Source: Paenibacillus timonensis | Lineage (GTDB): Bacteria; Bacillota; Bacilli; Paenibacillales; Paenibacillaceae | Assembly: GCF_022427145.1 (NCBI RefSeq) | Contig: NZ_JAKSXN010000001.1 | Location: 62,001-126,000 of the forward strand | DNA: 64,000 nt | Direction of reading: 5' to 3' | Shown: positions 8,343 to 16,052 of the stretch, in pieces | How positions within the stretch are numbered: the stretch's first letter is position 1 | Layout of the letters: each line of letters opens with the position of its first letter | The notes under the pieces: generated by a model | Database searches by the model: none | Told to the model about the DNA's origin: nothing | What the model saw: the letters and a program-made list of their open reading frames with translations, nothing else | Translations under genes and position numbers: made by a program

Positions 8343-9110
8343 TTAACGCTGAGCATGTAGCGGCGTGCCCATCGGAGAAGAACCCGAGCCTCCATCTACG
8401 CTGATCTCCGCCCCGTTGACGAAGGACGAATCGTTAGAAGCGAGGAACAACACGGTCTGTGCCAGCTCTTCCGGTTCACCCATGCGGTTCAGCGGGATGC
8501 TCCGCTTCAGGTATGCTTCCTTTTGGCTAAAATCCGAGGCTGCGGTGTCCCCCCAGATCGGCGTTTTCGTGGCGCCGGGAACGACGGTGTTCACGCGAAT
8601 GCCGCGCGGTGCAAGCTCCGATACCAAAACCCTGGCCATGCTCGTGACGGCGCCTTTGCTGGCGGCATATGCGGCGTACCCTGGACTCCCGGCCTTTGCC
8701 AGCACGGAACCGTTCAGGATGACCGATCCTCCTTCCCTCAAATGGGGGGAAGCCGCTTGGAACACTCCGGCGATATTGATGTCGAGGATGTTCTTAAACA
8801 GCGACGGATCCGTGCCGCCGAGTGGCGTACTTCCGCTGATGCCGGCATTGGCGAACACGATATCTATTCCGCCGAATGCTTCTACCGCTGCGGCGACGGC
8901 TTTCTCCGCACTCGCCGGATCCGCTGCATCTGACGCCACACCGATACTGCGGGCTGTGCCCAGCGCATCGACCGCTTTCTTCAAGTTTTCCGGATTCCGT
9001 CCCGTGATGACGACTTTCGCCCCCTCGGCTACGAACAATTGGGCCGTAGAAAATCCGATTCCGCTGCTACCTCCCGTAATCAACGCTACTTTACCTTCTA
9101 ATTTCCCCAT
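8343..9110 (-). CDS. SDR-family oxidoreductase
   Basis: 255 residues of the classical short-chain dehydrogenase fold. The cofactor loop ITGGSSGIGFSTA is near residues 11-23, NAG at about 88-90, and the catalytic Tyr/Lys appear in GYAAYAASKGA near residue 150. The C-terminus contains the FVNGAEISVDGG motif. AAAGGAG precedes the ATG. A near-palindromic operator and a decayed tetR remnant lie directly upstream, so this looks like a TetR-controlled SDR that has lost its regulator. The substrate is unknown. Confidence 0.9.
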   Translation of the reverse strand: MGKLEGKVALITGGSSGIGFSTAQLFVAEGAKVVITGRNPENLKKAVDALGTARSIGVASDAADPASAEKAVAAAVEAFGGIDIVFANAGISGSTPLGGTDPSLFKNILDINIAGVFQAASPHLREGGSVILNGSVLAKAGSPGYAAYAASKGAVTSMARVLVSELAPRGIRVNTVVPGATKTPIWGDTAASDFSQKEAYLKRSIPLNRMGEPEELAQTVLFLASNDSSFVNGAEISVDGGSGSSPMGTPLHAQR

Positions 9111-9137
9111 GGTAATCGCTCCTTTAGTTTTTTGATT

Positions 9138-9155
9138 TGAGAATGATCGTTCTCA
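9138..9155. promoter_or_regulatory. Probable TetR operator upstream of the SDR gene
   Basis: TGAGAATGATCGTTCTCA is an almost perfect palindrome with one T/G mismatch pair. The same core (GAATCATCGTTCTCA) recurs at 9393-9408 before the tetR remnant. Confidence 0.6.
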
Positions 9156-9234
9156 TTTGTTTAAAAAAAGGCTAATCGATCCGTAACGAAAGCTCTGGAA
9201 TCAGCCTCCATCGGAGCTCGCTCCACTGCCGTGT

Positions 9235-9328
9235 TCACCATCGGACATCCGGAGAATGGTTATCGCCGAACGTGTCGTACAAGCTGCGCTTATGAACGCC
9301 CATTTGCACGACCAAATCCTGTGGCCAT
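9235..9328 (-). pseudogene. Remnant of a TetR-family regulator gene
   Basis: In one minus-strand frame the translation is QDLVVQMGVHKRSLYDTFGD followed by NHSPDVRW and a stop. This is the recognition-helix part of a TetR HTH. The strong RBS (AGGAGG) and ATG at 9328 are in another frame and give only 12 codons. The first HTH helices and the whole ligand-binding domain are missing, so an internal deletion plus frame change is likely. It lies upstream of the SDR gene in the same orientation, with operator-like palindromes at both promoters. Confidence 0.75.
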
Positions 9329-9392
9329 TGGGCGGTTCCTCCTTTCAGACCTGAGTTTATCATATCGGGAACGTTCGGTAAAGAATTATTTT

Positions 9393-9408
9393 AGAATCAT
9401 CGTTCTCA
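9393..9408. promoter_or_regulatory. Second copy of the TetR operator, before the tetR remnant
   Basis: AGAATCATCGTTCTCA shares 14 of 15 bases with the palindrome at 9138-9155. Its position suggests former autoregulation. Confidence 0.55.
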
Positions 9409-9504
9409 AATAGGGTCATGTCGGTCTATTACCTCCCGGCAACGCAACCTTCCGTCCGGAGCTGCGCGGATATCAGCCCGACTTGTTTTCACGAATTTTT
9501 CGGA

Positions 9505-9534
9505 TTGACTTATTATATGTTTACACCATATACT
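9505..9534 (+). promoter_or_regulatory. Sigma-A promoter of the DrrAB-type exporter
   Basis: TTGACT (9505-9510), 18-base spacer, TATACT (9529-9534), about 45 bases before the ATPase start. Confidence 0.65.
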
Positions 9535-9551
9535 GTTTACATTATATACAG
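9533..9551. promoter_or_regulatory. Probable TetR operator overlapping the exporter promoter
   Basis: CTGTTTA-CATTA-TATACAG is a 7-5-7 inverted repeat covering the end of the -10 box and the start site region. An equivalent 7-5-7 repeat (CTGCTTA-TTATA-TAAGCAA) precedes the tetR gene at 12146-12164. Confidence 0.55.
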
Positions 9552-9578
9552 TTAACTTTATGGAAAGGAGCTAGTGAA

Positions 9579-10460
9579 ATGAATCATGCCATCGAAGTAA
9601 AAGGATTGTACAAAAGCTTCGGCAGCCAAACGATACTGAACGGGGTCGATCTTGTTGTGCCTTCAGGCACGGTTTATGCCCTGCTTGGGCCCAATGGCGC
9701 CGGCAAAACGACGCTTATCCGCATCCTTTCTACGCTAACCGTGCCTGATGCGGGAACGGTACGGGTGGCTGGGTACGATGTTGTCGCCCAGAAATCCGAG
9801 GTCAAACGCTCAATCAGTTTAACCGGACAATTTACCGCCGTCGACGAGGTGCTGACCGGGGAGGAAAATTTGGTGATGATGGGCCGCCTCTCCGGCCTAT
9901 CCTCCAAGGCGGCCCGTTTGCGCGCCGCGGAGCTGCTGGAACAGTTCGACTTGACCGATGCGGCTCGCAAGCGGGTAAAAACGTATTCCGGCGGCATGCG
10001 CCGGAGACTCGATCTTGCGGTCAGCCTGATCGTCAAGCGCCCAGTGCTGTTCTTGGACGAACCGACAACCGGCCTTGACACGTTGAGCCGCCGCGTGCTG
10101 TGGGACGGCATCATGGAATTAGCGCAGCAGGGCCATACGATTTTTCTGACAACGCAATATTTAGAGGAAGCCGACCAATTGGCCGATACGGTTGCGGTCC
10201 TCAAGGACGGACGCATTGTAGCGACCGGCACTGCTGAACAGCTGAAGGCTCAAGTCCGCAGCGATCGGGTCGAGCTCCGGGACGCCGAAGACCGGCTGGT
10301 TTCCCGGGTACCGACGGACGGAACGATCCATGATTTGCTTGGCATATTAAACGGCCTGCACTCGCAGGTGCCGGCGAACGCGCGAGTCAGCATCCAGCGT
10401 CCGACAATGGATGACGTCTTTATAGCCCTGACTTCCGGGGAGAAGGAGGTTTCGGCATGA
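9579..10460 (+). CDS. ABC exporter ATP-binding protein, DrrA-like
   Basis: 293 residues from the ATG at 9579, which has AAGGAG upstream; the frame stays open further upstream but without an RBS. Walker A is GPNGAGKTT near residue 38. The signature is YSGGMRRRLD, Walker B is VLFLDEPTTGLD, and the H-loop Thr-Thr-Gln segment follows. The C-terminal extension after residue 220 is typical of the daunorubicin-resistance (DrrA) subfamily. It overlaps the permease gene by four bases. The pair should export a hydrophobic compound, drug or lipid and is probably repressed by the TetR protein encoded downstream. Confidence 0.9.
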   Translation: MNHAIEVKGLYKSFGSQTILNGVDLVVPSGTVYALLGPNGAGKTTLIRILSTLTVPDAGTVRVAGYDVVAQKSEVKRSISLTGQFTAVDEVLTGEENLVMMGRLSGLSSKAARLRAAELLEQFDLTDAARKRVKTYSGGMRRRLDLAVSLIVKRPVLFLDEPTTGLDTLSRRVLWDGIMELAQQGHTIFLTTQYLEEADQLADTVAVLKDGRIVATGTAEQLKAQVRSDRVELRDAEDRLVSRVPTDGTIHDLLGILNGLHSQVPANARVSIQRPTMDDVFIALTSGEKEVSA

Positions 10461-11245
10461 TGCAAGCGCAAAGCCCAGCAAAGCCGCCCTCGTCTTGGAT
10501 CACGAATTGGGTCTTTATCGGCCGCGGCATTCGCCACAGTCTGAGAGATGTGGATGCCATGGTCATGGCCATCGTGCTTCCGGTCATGCTCATGCTGCTG
10601 TTCACCTACGTATTCGGCGGTGCCCTTGACCCCTCCGGCAATTACGTCAAATACGTGGTTCCAGGAATTATCCTGCTCTGCGCCGGATTTGGCGCCTCGG
10701 GGACAGCCGTGAAAGTCGCCGAGGATGTATCAAACGGCGTGATCGAGCGATTCCGCACCCTGCCGATCCAAAGCCTTGGCGTAATTACCGGCCATGTTGC
10801 GGCCAGCCTGGCCCGGAACCTTGTCGCCACGGCGATCGTCATTGGCGTTGCCTTGCTTGTCGGCTTCCGCCCTGCCGCCGGATTCGGCGAGTGGCTCGGG
10901 GCTGCAGGCATCATCGTCTTGTTTATCCTCGCCATTACCTGGTTATTCGCCGCGATCGGCCTGGTTGCCGGGAGCGCTTCCGCCGCGAGCGGTTACGGGT
11001 TCATCCTGCTGTTCCTGCCCTACCTGTCCAGCGCCTTCGTCCCCACGGAGTCGATGCCGCAGTGGCTCCAGGGCTTCGCAACCCATCAGCCGATCACGCC
11101 GGCGATCGAGACGATTCGCGGTTTGCTGACCGGCACCCCCATCGGCGACGACGCCTGGTGGGCCGTAGGCTGGTGCCTGCTCCTCATCGGCGGAGCCTTC
11201 GTTTGGTGCCGCATGGTCTTTCATCGCCGGTCGGGACAACGTTAA
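10457..11245 (+). CDS. ABC-2 type exporter permease, DrrB-like
   Basis: 262 residues with about six TM segments, the first near residues 38-58 (AIVLPVMLMLLFTYVFGGAL). The conserved ABC-2 segment around LPIQSLGVITGHVAASLARN matches DrrB-type permeases. The start ATG overlaps the ATPase stop (ATGA), indicating translational coupling. It is the membrane partner of the upstream ATPase. The gene ends at a strong terminator shared with the convergent tetR gene. Confidence 0.9.
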   Translation: MMQAQSPAKPPSSWITNWVFIGRGIRHSLRDVDAMVMAIVLPVMLMLLFTYVFGGALDPSGNYVKYVVPGIILLCAGFGASGTAVKVAEDVSNGVIERFRTLPIQSLGVITGHVAASLARNLVATAIVIGVALLVGFRPAAGFGEWLGAAGIIVLFILAITWLFAAIGLVAGSASAASGYGFILLFLPYLSSAFVPTESMPQWLQGFATHQPITPAIETIRGLLTGTPIGDDAWWAVGWCLLLIGGAFVWCRMVFHRRSGQR

Positions 11246-11250
11246 AACAT

Positions 11251-11293
11251 AAAAAAACAGGGAAATCGAATCGCTTCGGTTTCCCTGTTTTTT
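11251..11293. terminator. Bidirectional terminator between exporter and tetR
   Basis: AAAAAAACAGGGAAA pairs with TTTCCCTGTTTTTT, with an inner CGAA/TTCG helix. Confidence 0.92.
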
Positions 11294-11295
11294 GT

Positions 11296-12105
11296 TCATC
11301 GGCTTTCACTTCGCTTAGCTTTCGTGGCGCTTGTCAAATAAAGCTCCACCCCGTCCAGGATCCGCTCCAGACCAAATTCGATGTCGTTCCCCACATCGCT
11401 GTCGGCCTCATCTTCGCCGGTGTATTCTCCCGACATCACAAGCGGATGCAAATACGGAAAACGCTCCGGCGTGACGAGCTCCTTCAGCGCCGTACTGTAG
11501 CTGTATCCGCTAAACTCGCCTAGGCTAGTCCCCGAATTTAAAGCCCGGTCCATGTCCCGTTGCAGGATTCCGCACGCCCGCGCGTAGCTGCTTAAGAGCA
11601 GGATGATCGACATCTTCGCGTAACCGCTGATGGGGAAGTTTTGTAATCCCCGCAGGGCCCAATCGACGAAACGCAAGCTGTTGGGGGTAATCGGCGCGCC
11701 GTAGATCGGGAGATCGGCAAACCAGGGATGCTCCTTATATACTTTCACCGTACTCCAAACGAAGGTGCGCATCATCCCCCGCCAGTCCTCCGGATCCTGT
11801 TCCTCGGGAAGGGGGATGTCACAAATCGCCTCCTGCATCAGCAGCAACAGATCGTCCTTGCTCGGAATATATCGATATAGCGACATCGCCGTATACCCCA
11901 ACGCTCCGGCGACCCGGTTCATGGATACCGCAGCCAACCCGTCCTTATCCGCAAGTTCAACCGCGGTACGGACAATTTCCGGGATGCTCATCTCCCTTTT
12001 GGGGCCCCGTTTGGGTTCCGGGATCAATCCCCAGGTCAATGCCACGCCGTGAGGAAGACCTTTGGCATAATTCCGATCATCCGCCTTGTTCCCATTTTCG
12101 TTCAT
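11296..12105 (-). CDS. TetR-family repressor of the DrrAB-type exporter
   Basis: About 269 residues from the ATG at 12105 (MNENGNKAD), preceded by GAGGAG. A basic GPKRE segment leads into the HTH (AAVSMNRVAGALGYTAMSLY, then RYIPSKDDLL), and the long C-terminal domain resembles the tetracycline-repressor-like group. It is convergent with the exporter operon. The 7-5-7 palindrome at 12146-12164 before this gene matches one on the exporter promoter, supporting repression of both. The inducer is unknown. Confidence 0.87.
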   Translation of the reverse strand: MNENGNKADDRNYAKGLPHGVALTWGLIPEPKRGPKREMSIPEIVRTAVELADKDGLAAVSMNRVAGALGYTAMSLYRYIPSKDDLLLLMQEAICDIPLPEEQDPEDWRGMMRTFVWSTVKVYKEHPWFADLPIYGAPITPNSLRFVDWALRGLQNFPISGYAKMSIILLLSSYARACGILQRDMDRALNSGTSLGEFSGYSYSTALKELVTPERFPYLHPLVMSGEYTGEDEADSDVGNDIEFGLERILDGVELYLTSATKAKRSESR

Positions 12106-12145
12106 GTCTCTTGTCTCCTCGATTTGCCTAAGGTCATGGTATAAA

Positions 12146-12164
12146 CTGCTTATTATATAAGCAA
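12146..12164. promoter_or_regulatory. Probable autoregulatory TetR operator
   Basis: CTGCTTA-TTATA-TAAGCAA, same geometry as the site at 9533-9551. It contains a TATAAT on the minus strand, so it overlaps a likely -10 box. Confidence 0.55.
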
Positions 12165-12204
12165 TATACCATAAATCCAGGGACAACTTCCATGAACGCG
12201 TGCT

Positions 12205-12894
12205 TTACGAATCCGCCGTTACCCGGCCGAGAGGAGCTCCCGAAAACTCGTCCTGCGCGCGAAACTTCAAACGTCCGATACCGGCTGCGGTCAGTTCGAC
12301 CGGGTAGAAACGCGCAGGGATCCGGTTGGAGAAATACCATTCCCGTTTGTCCCGGACGACGATCAGCAGCCCATATTCGTCCCCGACCGGGGTCAGCCCC
12401 GGATCGTCCTCCCTCCAATTCGGCATCCCTGCCCCGTTCAGACGGCGAACAAACGGGATCACCTCGGAAGCAACGATGCCGATTTCGCTAACGCCCATGA
12501 TGTCGTCGATGGAAAAATCATGGCTGATCCCGCTGGGCAAATTGTGCCGGGCGATCCATTCCACGATATTGCCGGACGGGTCTTTAAAATAAACCGCATG
12601 CGCGTTCCAAGAGGCGAAGAACACCTCGTCCTCCCCTTGTTCCAGGACGAGCGGAACCCTGGCCGCCAGCCACTGCTTGGCTTCCGTAAATTTATTTTCC
12701 GGTACGTTTAGAGCAAAATGATAATAAGGAGATTCGTTCTCCCGAGCCAATCGAAACGTGATCAACGTCGCGCCGGCTTGAATCGTGAAGTGCTCCAACC
12801 CTTGCTCGATCAAGGCAAACCCCAGGGTTTCGGTATAAAAGGCTTCCGTCTCCTGCAGTTGCCCCGACCATAACGTCATTTCGGTAAACTTCAT
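12205..12894 (-). CDS. Two-domain VOC (glyoxalase/dioxygenase superfamily) protein
   Basis: About 229 residues with two vicinal-oxygen-chelate modules. The first contains FYTETLGFALIEQG and ends in AVYFKDPSGNIVEWIAR, the typical last strand with the metal-ligand Glu. The second is less conserved (VSEIGIVASEVIPFVRRL, then YGLLIVVRDKREWY). The start at 12894 is preferred because GGGAG lies upstream. The substrate is unknown; such genes are common in detoxification or as small-molecule binding proteins. Confidence 0.82.
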   Translation of the reverse strand: MKFTEMTLWSGQLQETEAFYTETLGFALIEQGLEHFTIQAGATLITFRLARENESPYYHFALNVPENKFTEAKQWLAARVPLVLEQGEDEVFFASWNAHAVYFKDPSGNIVEWIARHNLPSGISHDFSIDDIMGVSEIGIVASEVIPFVRRLNGAGMPNWREDDPGLTPVGDEYGLLIVVRDKREWYFSNRIPARFYPVELTAAGIGRLKFRAQDEFSGAPLGRVTADS

Positions 12895-12945
12895 GTTCTT
12901 CTCTCCCATCTCGGGCGACGGACGATGGACATCCCTTCTGCCGAA

Positions 12946-13263
12946 TTAAGCCAAGCTCTCCAGGTACTCGCGGATTTGTCCCGGCGTTTTGGCGAATTTG
13001 CTGTGCAGGTGGGCGATCTTCTCCCCGTTCTTATAGACGAGCAGGCTCGGGATCCCCCGCACCTCGTTGGCTTCAGCCAGAGGTTGGAACTCCTCCGCAT
13101 CCATCGCATAGAACTCTTTATCCGTATGCTCCGCAATGATATCTCCGATGAACCGGTCGAGGTTTTTGCAGTCCGGGCACCAGGTCGTATCAAATTTAAT
13201 GACCGTATACCGGTCTCTTTGAATCAATTGATCGAATTGCGTTTCCGATTGGACTCTTTCCAT
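12946..13263 (-). CDS. Thioredoxin-like protein
   Basis: 105 residues with a thioredoxin fold. The redox motif is WCPDC near residues 28-32 in FDTTWCPDCKNLD, and the cis-Pro segment is RGIPSLLVYKNG. The first residue is placed at 13263 because AAAGGAG lies upstream and family proteins start here; the frame remains open far upstream but that part is a shadow of ynfA. The CPDC active site differs from the CGPC of classical thioredoxin, so it is probably a dedicated disulfide reductase. It lacks a signal peptide and should be cytoplasmic. Confidence 0.88.
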   Translation of the reverse strand: MERVQSETQFDQLIQRDRYTVIKFDTTWCPDCKNLDRFIGDIIAEHTDKEFYAMDAEEFQPLAEANEVRGIPSLLVYKNGEKIAHLHSKFAKTPGQIREYLESLA

Positions 13264-13303
13264 CCGGATCCACTCCTTTAATTGTAGATTTGATAGTTTA
13301 AAT

Positions 13304-13332
13304 TTGAAAGTTTGCCTTAGCTCGATTATAAC
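13304..13332 (+). promoter_or_regulatory. Candidate sigma-A promoter of ynfA
   Basis: TTGAAA, 17-base spacer, TATAAC. The leader after it can form GAAGAC/GTCTTC or alternatively GCGAAGA/TCTTCGC. Confidence 0.5.
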
Positions 13333-13431
13333 GTATCTGCGCGAAGACGCCATAGTCTTCATCAAGGTTTCATCTTCGCGGATCCATGGTACAATCTTTG
13401 GTAAAAATAACGCGAAAGGATGGGGCTGACC

Positions 13432-13758
13432 ATGCTCCTCGCGATTCTCTTGTTTCTTGTCGCCGGGTTCGCCGAAATCGGCGGCGGCTATTTGGTCTGG
13501 TTGTGGCTTCGCGAATCCAGACCGCTGTGGTACGGCATCGCAGGCGGGTTGATCTTGATTGTCTACGGCATCATACCGACGCTGCAAAAATTCCCTTCCT
13601 TCGGCCGCGTTTATGCTGCTTACGGCGGGGTGTTCATCGTGATGGCCGTGTTATGGGGCTGGTGGGTGGACAAGAAGACCCCCGACCTCTACGATTGGCT
13701 TGGCGCCGCCATCTGCCTGGTCGGCGTCTCAATCATGCTTTGGGCTCCACGACACTAG
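13432..13758 (+). CDS. ynfA: YnfA/UPF0060 family small membrane protein
   Basis: 108 residues, the exact length typical of YnfA. Four TM segments are evident. The segments FAEIGGGYLVWLWLRE, RVYAAYGGVFIVMAVLWGWW and GAAICLVGVSIMLWAPR match the UPF0060 family, which is related to small multidrug-resistance transporters. The start at 13432 is preferred to 13420 because AAAGG would touch the latter codon directly. The serine-hydrolase gene begins 16 bases after the stop, so they may be co-transcribed. Confidence 0.92.
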   Translation: MLLAILLFLVAGFAEIGGGYLVWLWLRESRPLWYGIAGGLILIVYGIIPTLQKFPSFGRVYAAYGGVFIVMAVLWGWWVDKKTPDLYDWLGAAICLVGVSIMLWAPRH

Positions 13759-13774
13759 AAAGGACAACGTTGCC

Positions 13775-14698
13775 ATGAATCTCTCTTCCATCACCGCGGC
13801 CATTGCGCCGCTTCATTTACGAAGCTGTTTGATCCATCGGGAAGACCGGCTGGTCCTCGAGCATTACCGGAACGACCAAATGGCCGATGAGATCGCCAAA
13901 ACCAACTCCTGTACCAAAAGCTTCTTGTCCGCGCTGATCTGCATCGCCTTCGACCACGGTTTGCTGCCGCCGCCCGATACGCCGATTCGCGCCTTTTTCC
14001 CGCAATTGGACGAGGACCCCGACGAGCGGAAGCGGGAGATTACCTTGCGGCATCTCCTCACCATGTCGGGCGGTTGGAATTGGACGGAATTCGGCGGGCA
14101 CAATTCGTTTCCGCGGATGACCCGCTCGCGCGATTGGGTGCGGTTCGCGCTGGAGCAGCCGATGGCCGATCGTCCCGGAGACCGGATGGAGTACAACTCC
14201 GGCGGCTCGCAGCTGCTGTCGGCGATCCTGGTCCAAGCAACCGGCATGCCGGTTGCCCGTTTTGCCGAGGAGCATCTGTTCGGCCCGCTCGGCATCGACA
14301 CCTACCGTTGGGAGCAAGACCCGCAAGGGATTCACACCGGCGGGTTTGGCCTGTGGCTTCGACCGGTTGACATGATGAAGTTTGGTCTGCTCTATTTGCG
14401 GCAAGGCGTTTGGAACGGACAACCGCTGATCCGCAGGGAACGCCTGGCGGAATCCGTCCGGCCTGCGATCGACGTCGAAGCGCCAAGGCGCGGTTGCTAT
14501 GCCTGGCATTGGTGGACGGACGTTTATCGGGAGAACGGGACGGCATCCTTTGATTTTTTCTACGCTCGCGGCTATGGGGGGCAGTTCATTTACGTCATTC
14601 CAAGCCTGGAGACCGTCGTCGTCCTAACCGATGATAAGCGCAAACGAGACCGCCCCCCGGCCGAGGTGTTCCGATTGGGCATCGCGCCTTACCTCTAA
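13775..14698 (+). CDS. Serine hydrolase, beta-lactamase class C/penicillin-binding-like
   Basis: 307 residues with the class C beta-lactamase fold. The nucleophile motif SCTK (S-x-x-K) is near residue 46 and the Tyr motif appears in MEYNSGGSQLL. A late GYGGQFIYV segment stands where the KTG-like strand is expected. There is no signal peptide, so it is probably a cytoplasmic esterase or peptidase-like member rather than a secreted beta-lactamase. It follows ynfA closely and ends in a clear terminator. Confidence 0.88.
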   Translation: MNLSSITAAIAPLHLRSCLIHREDRLVLEHYRNDQMADEIAKTNSCTKSFLSALICIAFDHGLLPPPDTPIRAFFPQLDEDPDERKREITLRHLLTMSGGWNWTEFGGHNSFPRMTRSRDWVRFALEQPMADRPGDRMEYNSGGSQLLSAILVQATGMPVARFAEEHLFGPLGIDTYRWEQDPQGIHTGGFGLWLRPVDMMKFGLLYLRQGVWNGQPLIRRERLAESVRPAIDVEAPRRGCYAWHWWTDVYRENGTASFDFFYARGYGGQFIYVIPSLETVVVLTDDKRKRDRPPAEVFRLGIAPYL

Positions 14699-14700
14699 GC

Positions 14701-14732
14701 AAAGAGCCTTCCCTTTTCGGGAAGGCTCTTTT
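14701..14732 (+). terminator. Intrinsic terminator
   Basis: AAAGAGCCTTCCC, loop TTTTC, GGGAAGGCTCTTTT. It also faces the convergent SDR gene. Confidence 0.9.
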
Positions 14733-14749
14733 GATGAAAACACTACTCG

Positions 14750-15544
14750 TCATAAGGTAGGGATCGTACCCCCGTCAATCACATACTCGCTGCCGGTAAT
14801 GGACGCGGCCCGATCGGACACGAGGAAGGCGACGAGTTCGGCGACTTCCTCGGGACGTCCGGGATGCCCCAGCGGGATGCCGCCAAGCGATTGCATCAAC
14901 TGCTCCAGAGCACTCTCCCGGCTGCCGGTCTGCGTCGCAATCCGGTCGATCATAGCCTCCGCCGCTTCCGTTTGAATAAACCCGGGGGCGACCGTATTCA
15001 CCCGGATGCCTTGTGGCGCGAATTCCTTGGACAACCCTTTGCTGTAATTGGTTAACGCCGCTTTCGCCGCGGCATATGCCAATGTCGTCTCGTAAAGCGG
15101 CAGCTTTCGTTGGATCGAAGTAATGTGCACGATCGCCCCTTTTCCCTTCTCCAACATCGCCGGCAGCAGCCCTCGGTCCAAACGGACCGCGCCCAGCAGG
15201 TTCCAATTCAGAGCGTACAACCACTCTTCGTCGCCAAGCGCCAAGGCTCCGCCGGGTGGCGTATTGGATCCGCCTAGGCAGTGAACCAGGATATCCACGC
15301 CACCCAACCGCTCCAAGGCGGCACGGATCACCTTCTCCGCCCCTTCGGGTGTCGTCAGGTCGGCGGCCACGAACAGCTGCGGATCGCCCGGCGAGTCCGG
15401 CATCGACCTCGCCGTCGTCATCACGACGGCCCCGGCGGCGGTCAGCCGTGCCGCAATCGCTTGTCCCATCCCTTTGGTGCCCCCGGTCACCAGCGCTTTT
15501 TTGCCGGCAAACTCCGTATTCATCTTGTTTAAATCGAACTTCAT
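14750..15544 (-). CDS. SDR-family oxidoreductase
   Basis: 264 residues. The cofactor loop is VTGGTKGMGQAIA, the NAG-equivalent reads CLGGSN, and the catalytic Ser/Tyr/Lys are in ITSIQRKLP and LAYAAAKAAL. The C-terminus has SEYVIDGG. The start at 15544 has GGAGG seven bases upstream and overlaps the stop of the upstream SnoaL-like gene (ATGA), so the two are translationally coupled. A LysR gene diverges from this pair. The substrate is unknown. Confidence 0.9.
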   Translation of the reverse strand: MKFDLNKMNTEFAGKKALVTGGTKGMGQAIAARLTAAGAVVMTTARSMPDSPGDPQLFVAADLTTPEGAEKVIRAALERLGGVDILVHCLGGSNTPPGGALALGDEEWLYALNWNLLGAVRLDRGLLPAMLEKGKGAIVHITSIQRKLPLYETTLAYAAAKAALTNYSKGLSKEFAPQGIRVNTVAPGFIQTEAAEAMIDRIATQTGSRESALEQLMQSLGGIPLGHPGRPEEVAELVAFLVSDRAASITGSEYVIDGGTIPTL

Positions 15545-15894
15545 GCCGATACCTCCATGATCTCCAGTTTGCTGATCCGTCCCTGATCCAAGGTAAAACA
15601 AAACCAAAAGCGATAGGGTCCGCCCGGATAGTCCCCGGTAATATCAACCTGAACCGCCCATTCACCTTCCCTTGGTTCCATGCCGATGGGTTCCGCATGA
15701 ACCTGGGCGCCGATATAGTTCTGGCCGCTCCAGGCACGGATCATGTCCCGGCCTTCGTACCTTCCCCCATCGTCGAGAACCTCGCCGTTATCGGCGAAGC
15801 AGGCAAGCAGGTCCTCCGTCCGGTGCGCATTGCTTGCTCGAAAAAAATCACGAATCGTTTGCGGCAATCCTGCCTCGATGTCATTCTGGGCCAT
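15541..15894 (-). CDS. SnoaL-like (NTF2 fold) protein
   Basis: 117 residues resembling the SnoaL/NTF2 cone fold: IRDFFRASNAHRTEDLLACF then EGRDMIRAW and a C-terminal RISKLEIMEV strand. Members are small-molecule isomerases/hydrolases or binding proteins. The start at 15894 has AAAGGAG ten bases upstream. It is the first gene of a two-gene operon with the SDR and diverges from a LysR regulator, so it probably belongs to one inducible pathway. Confidence 0.82.
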   Translation of the reverse strand: MAQNDIEAGLPQTIRDFFRASNAHRTEDLLACFADNGEVLDDGGRYEGRDMIRAWSGQNYIGAQVHAEPIGMEPREGEWAVQVDITGDYPGGPYRFWFCFTLDQGRISKLEIMEVSA

Positions 15895-15984
15895 TTCTGC
15901 TCCACTCCTTTGCTTAGCATCCGGCCCGACGATCACCTCGCCGGGTGGAACCGGGCCTCGACTTTTATATTACGATTGACGCTT

Positions 15985-16002
15985 TATAACGTCTAATTTA
16001 TA
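15985..16002. promoter_or_regulatory. Candidate LysR box in the divergent promoter region
   Basis: TATAA-N8-TTATA inverted repeat in the AT-rich gap between the SnoaL/SDR operon and lysR. Only the position and dyad symmetry support it. Confidence 0.3.
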
Positions 16003-16052
16003 GTATTCATGAAATTAATAAATGAAATTTATATATAATCGAGGTGCCCATC

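Noticed and set aside
9231-9413. 60-residue plus-strand frame
   Set aside because: It is antisense to the tetR remnant and its operator; no RBS.
12946-13587. 213-residue reading of the thioredoxin frame
   Set aside because: The upstream half is antisense to ynfA and unlike any thioredoxin; the RBS is at 13263.
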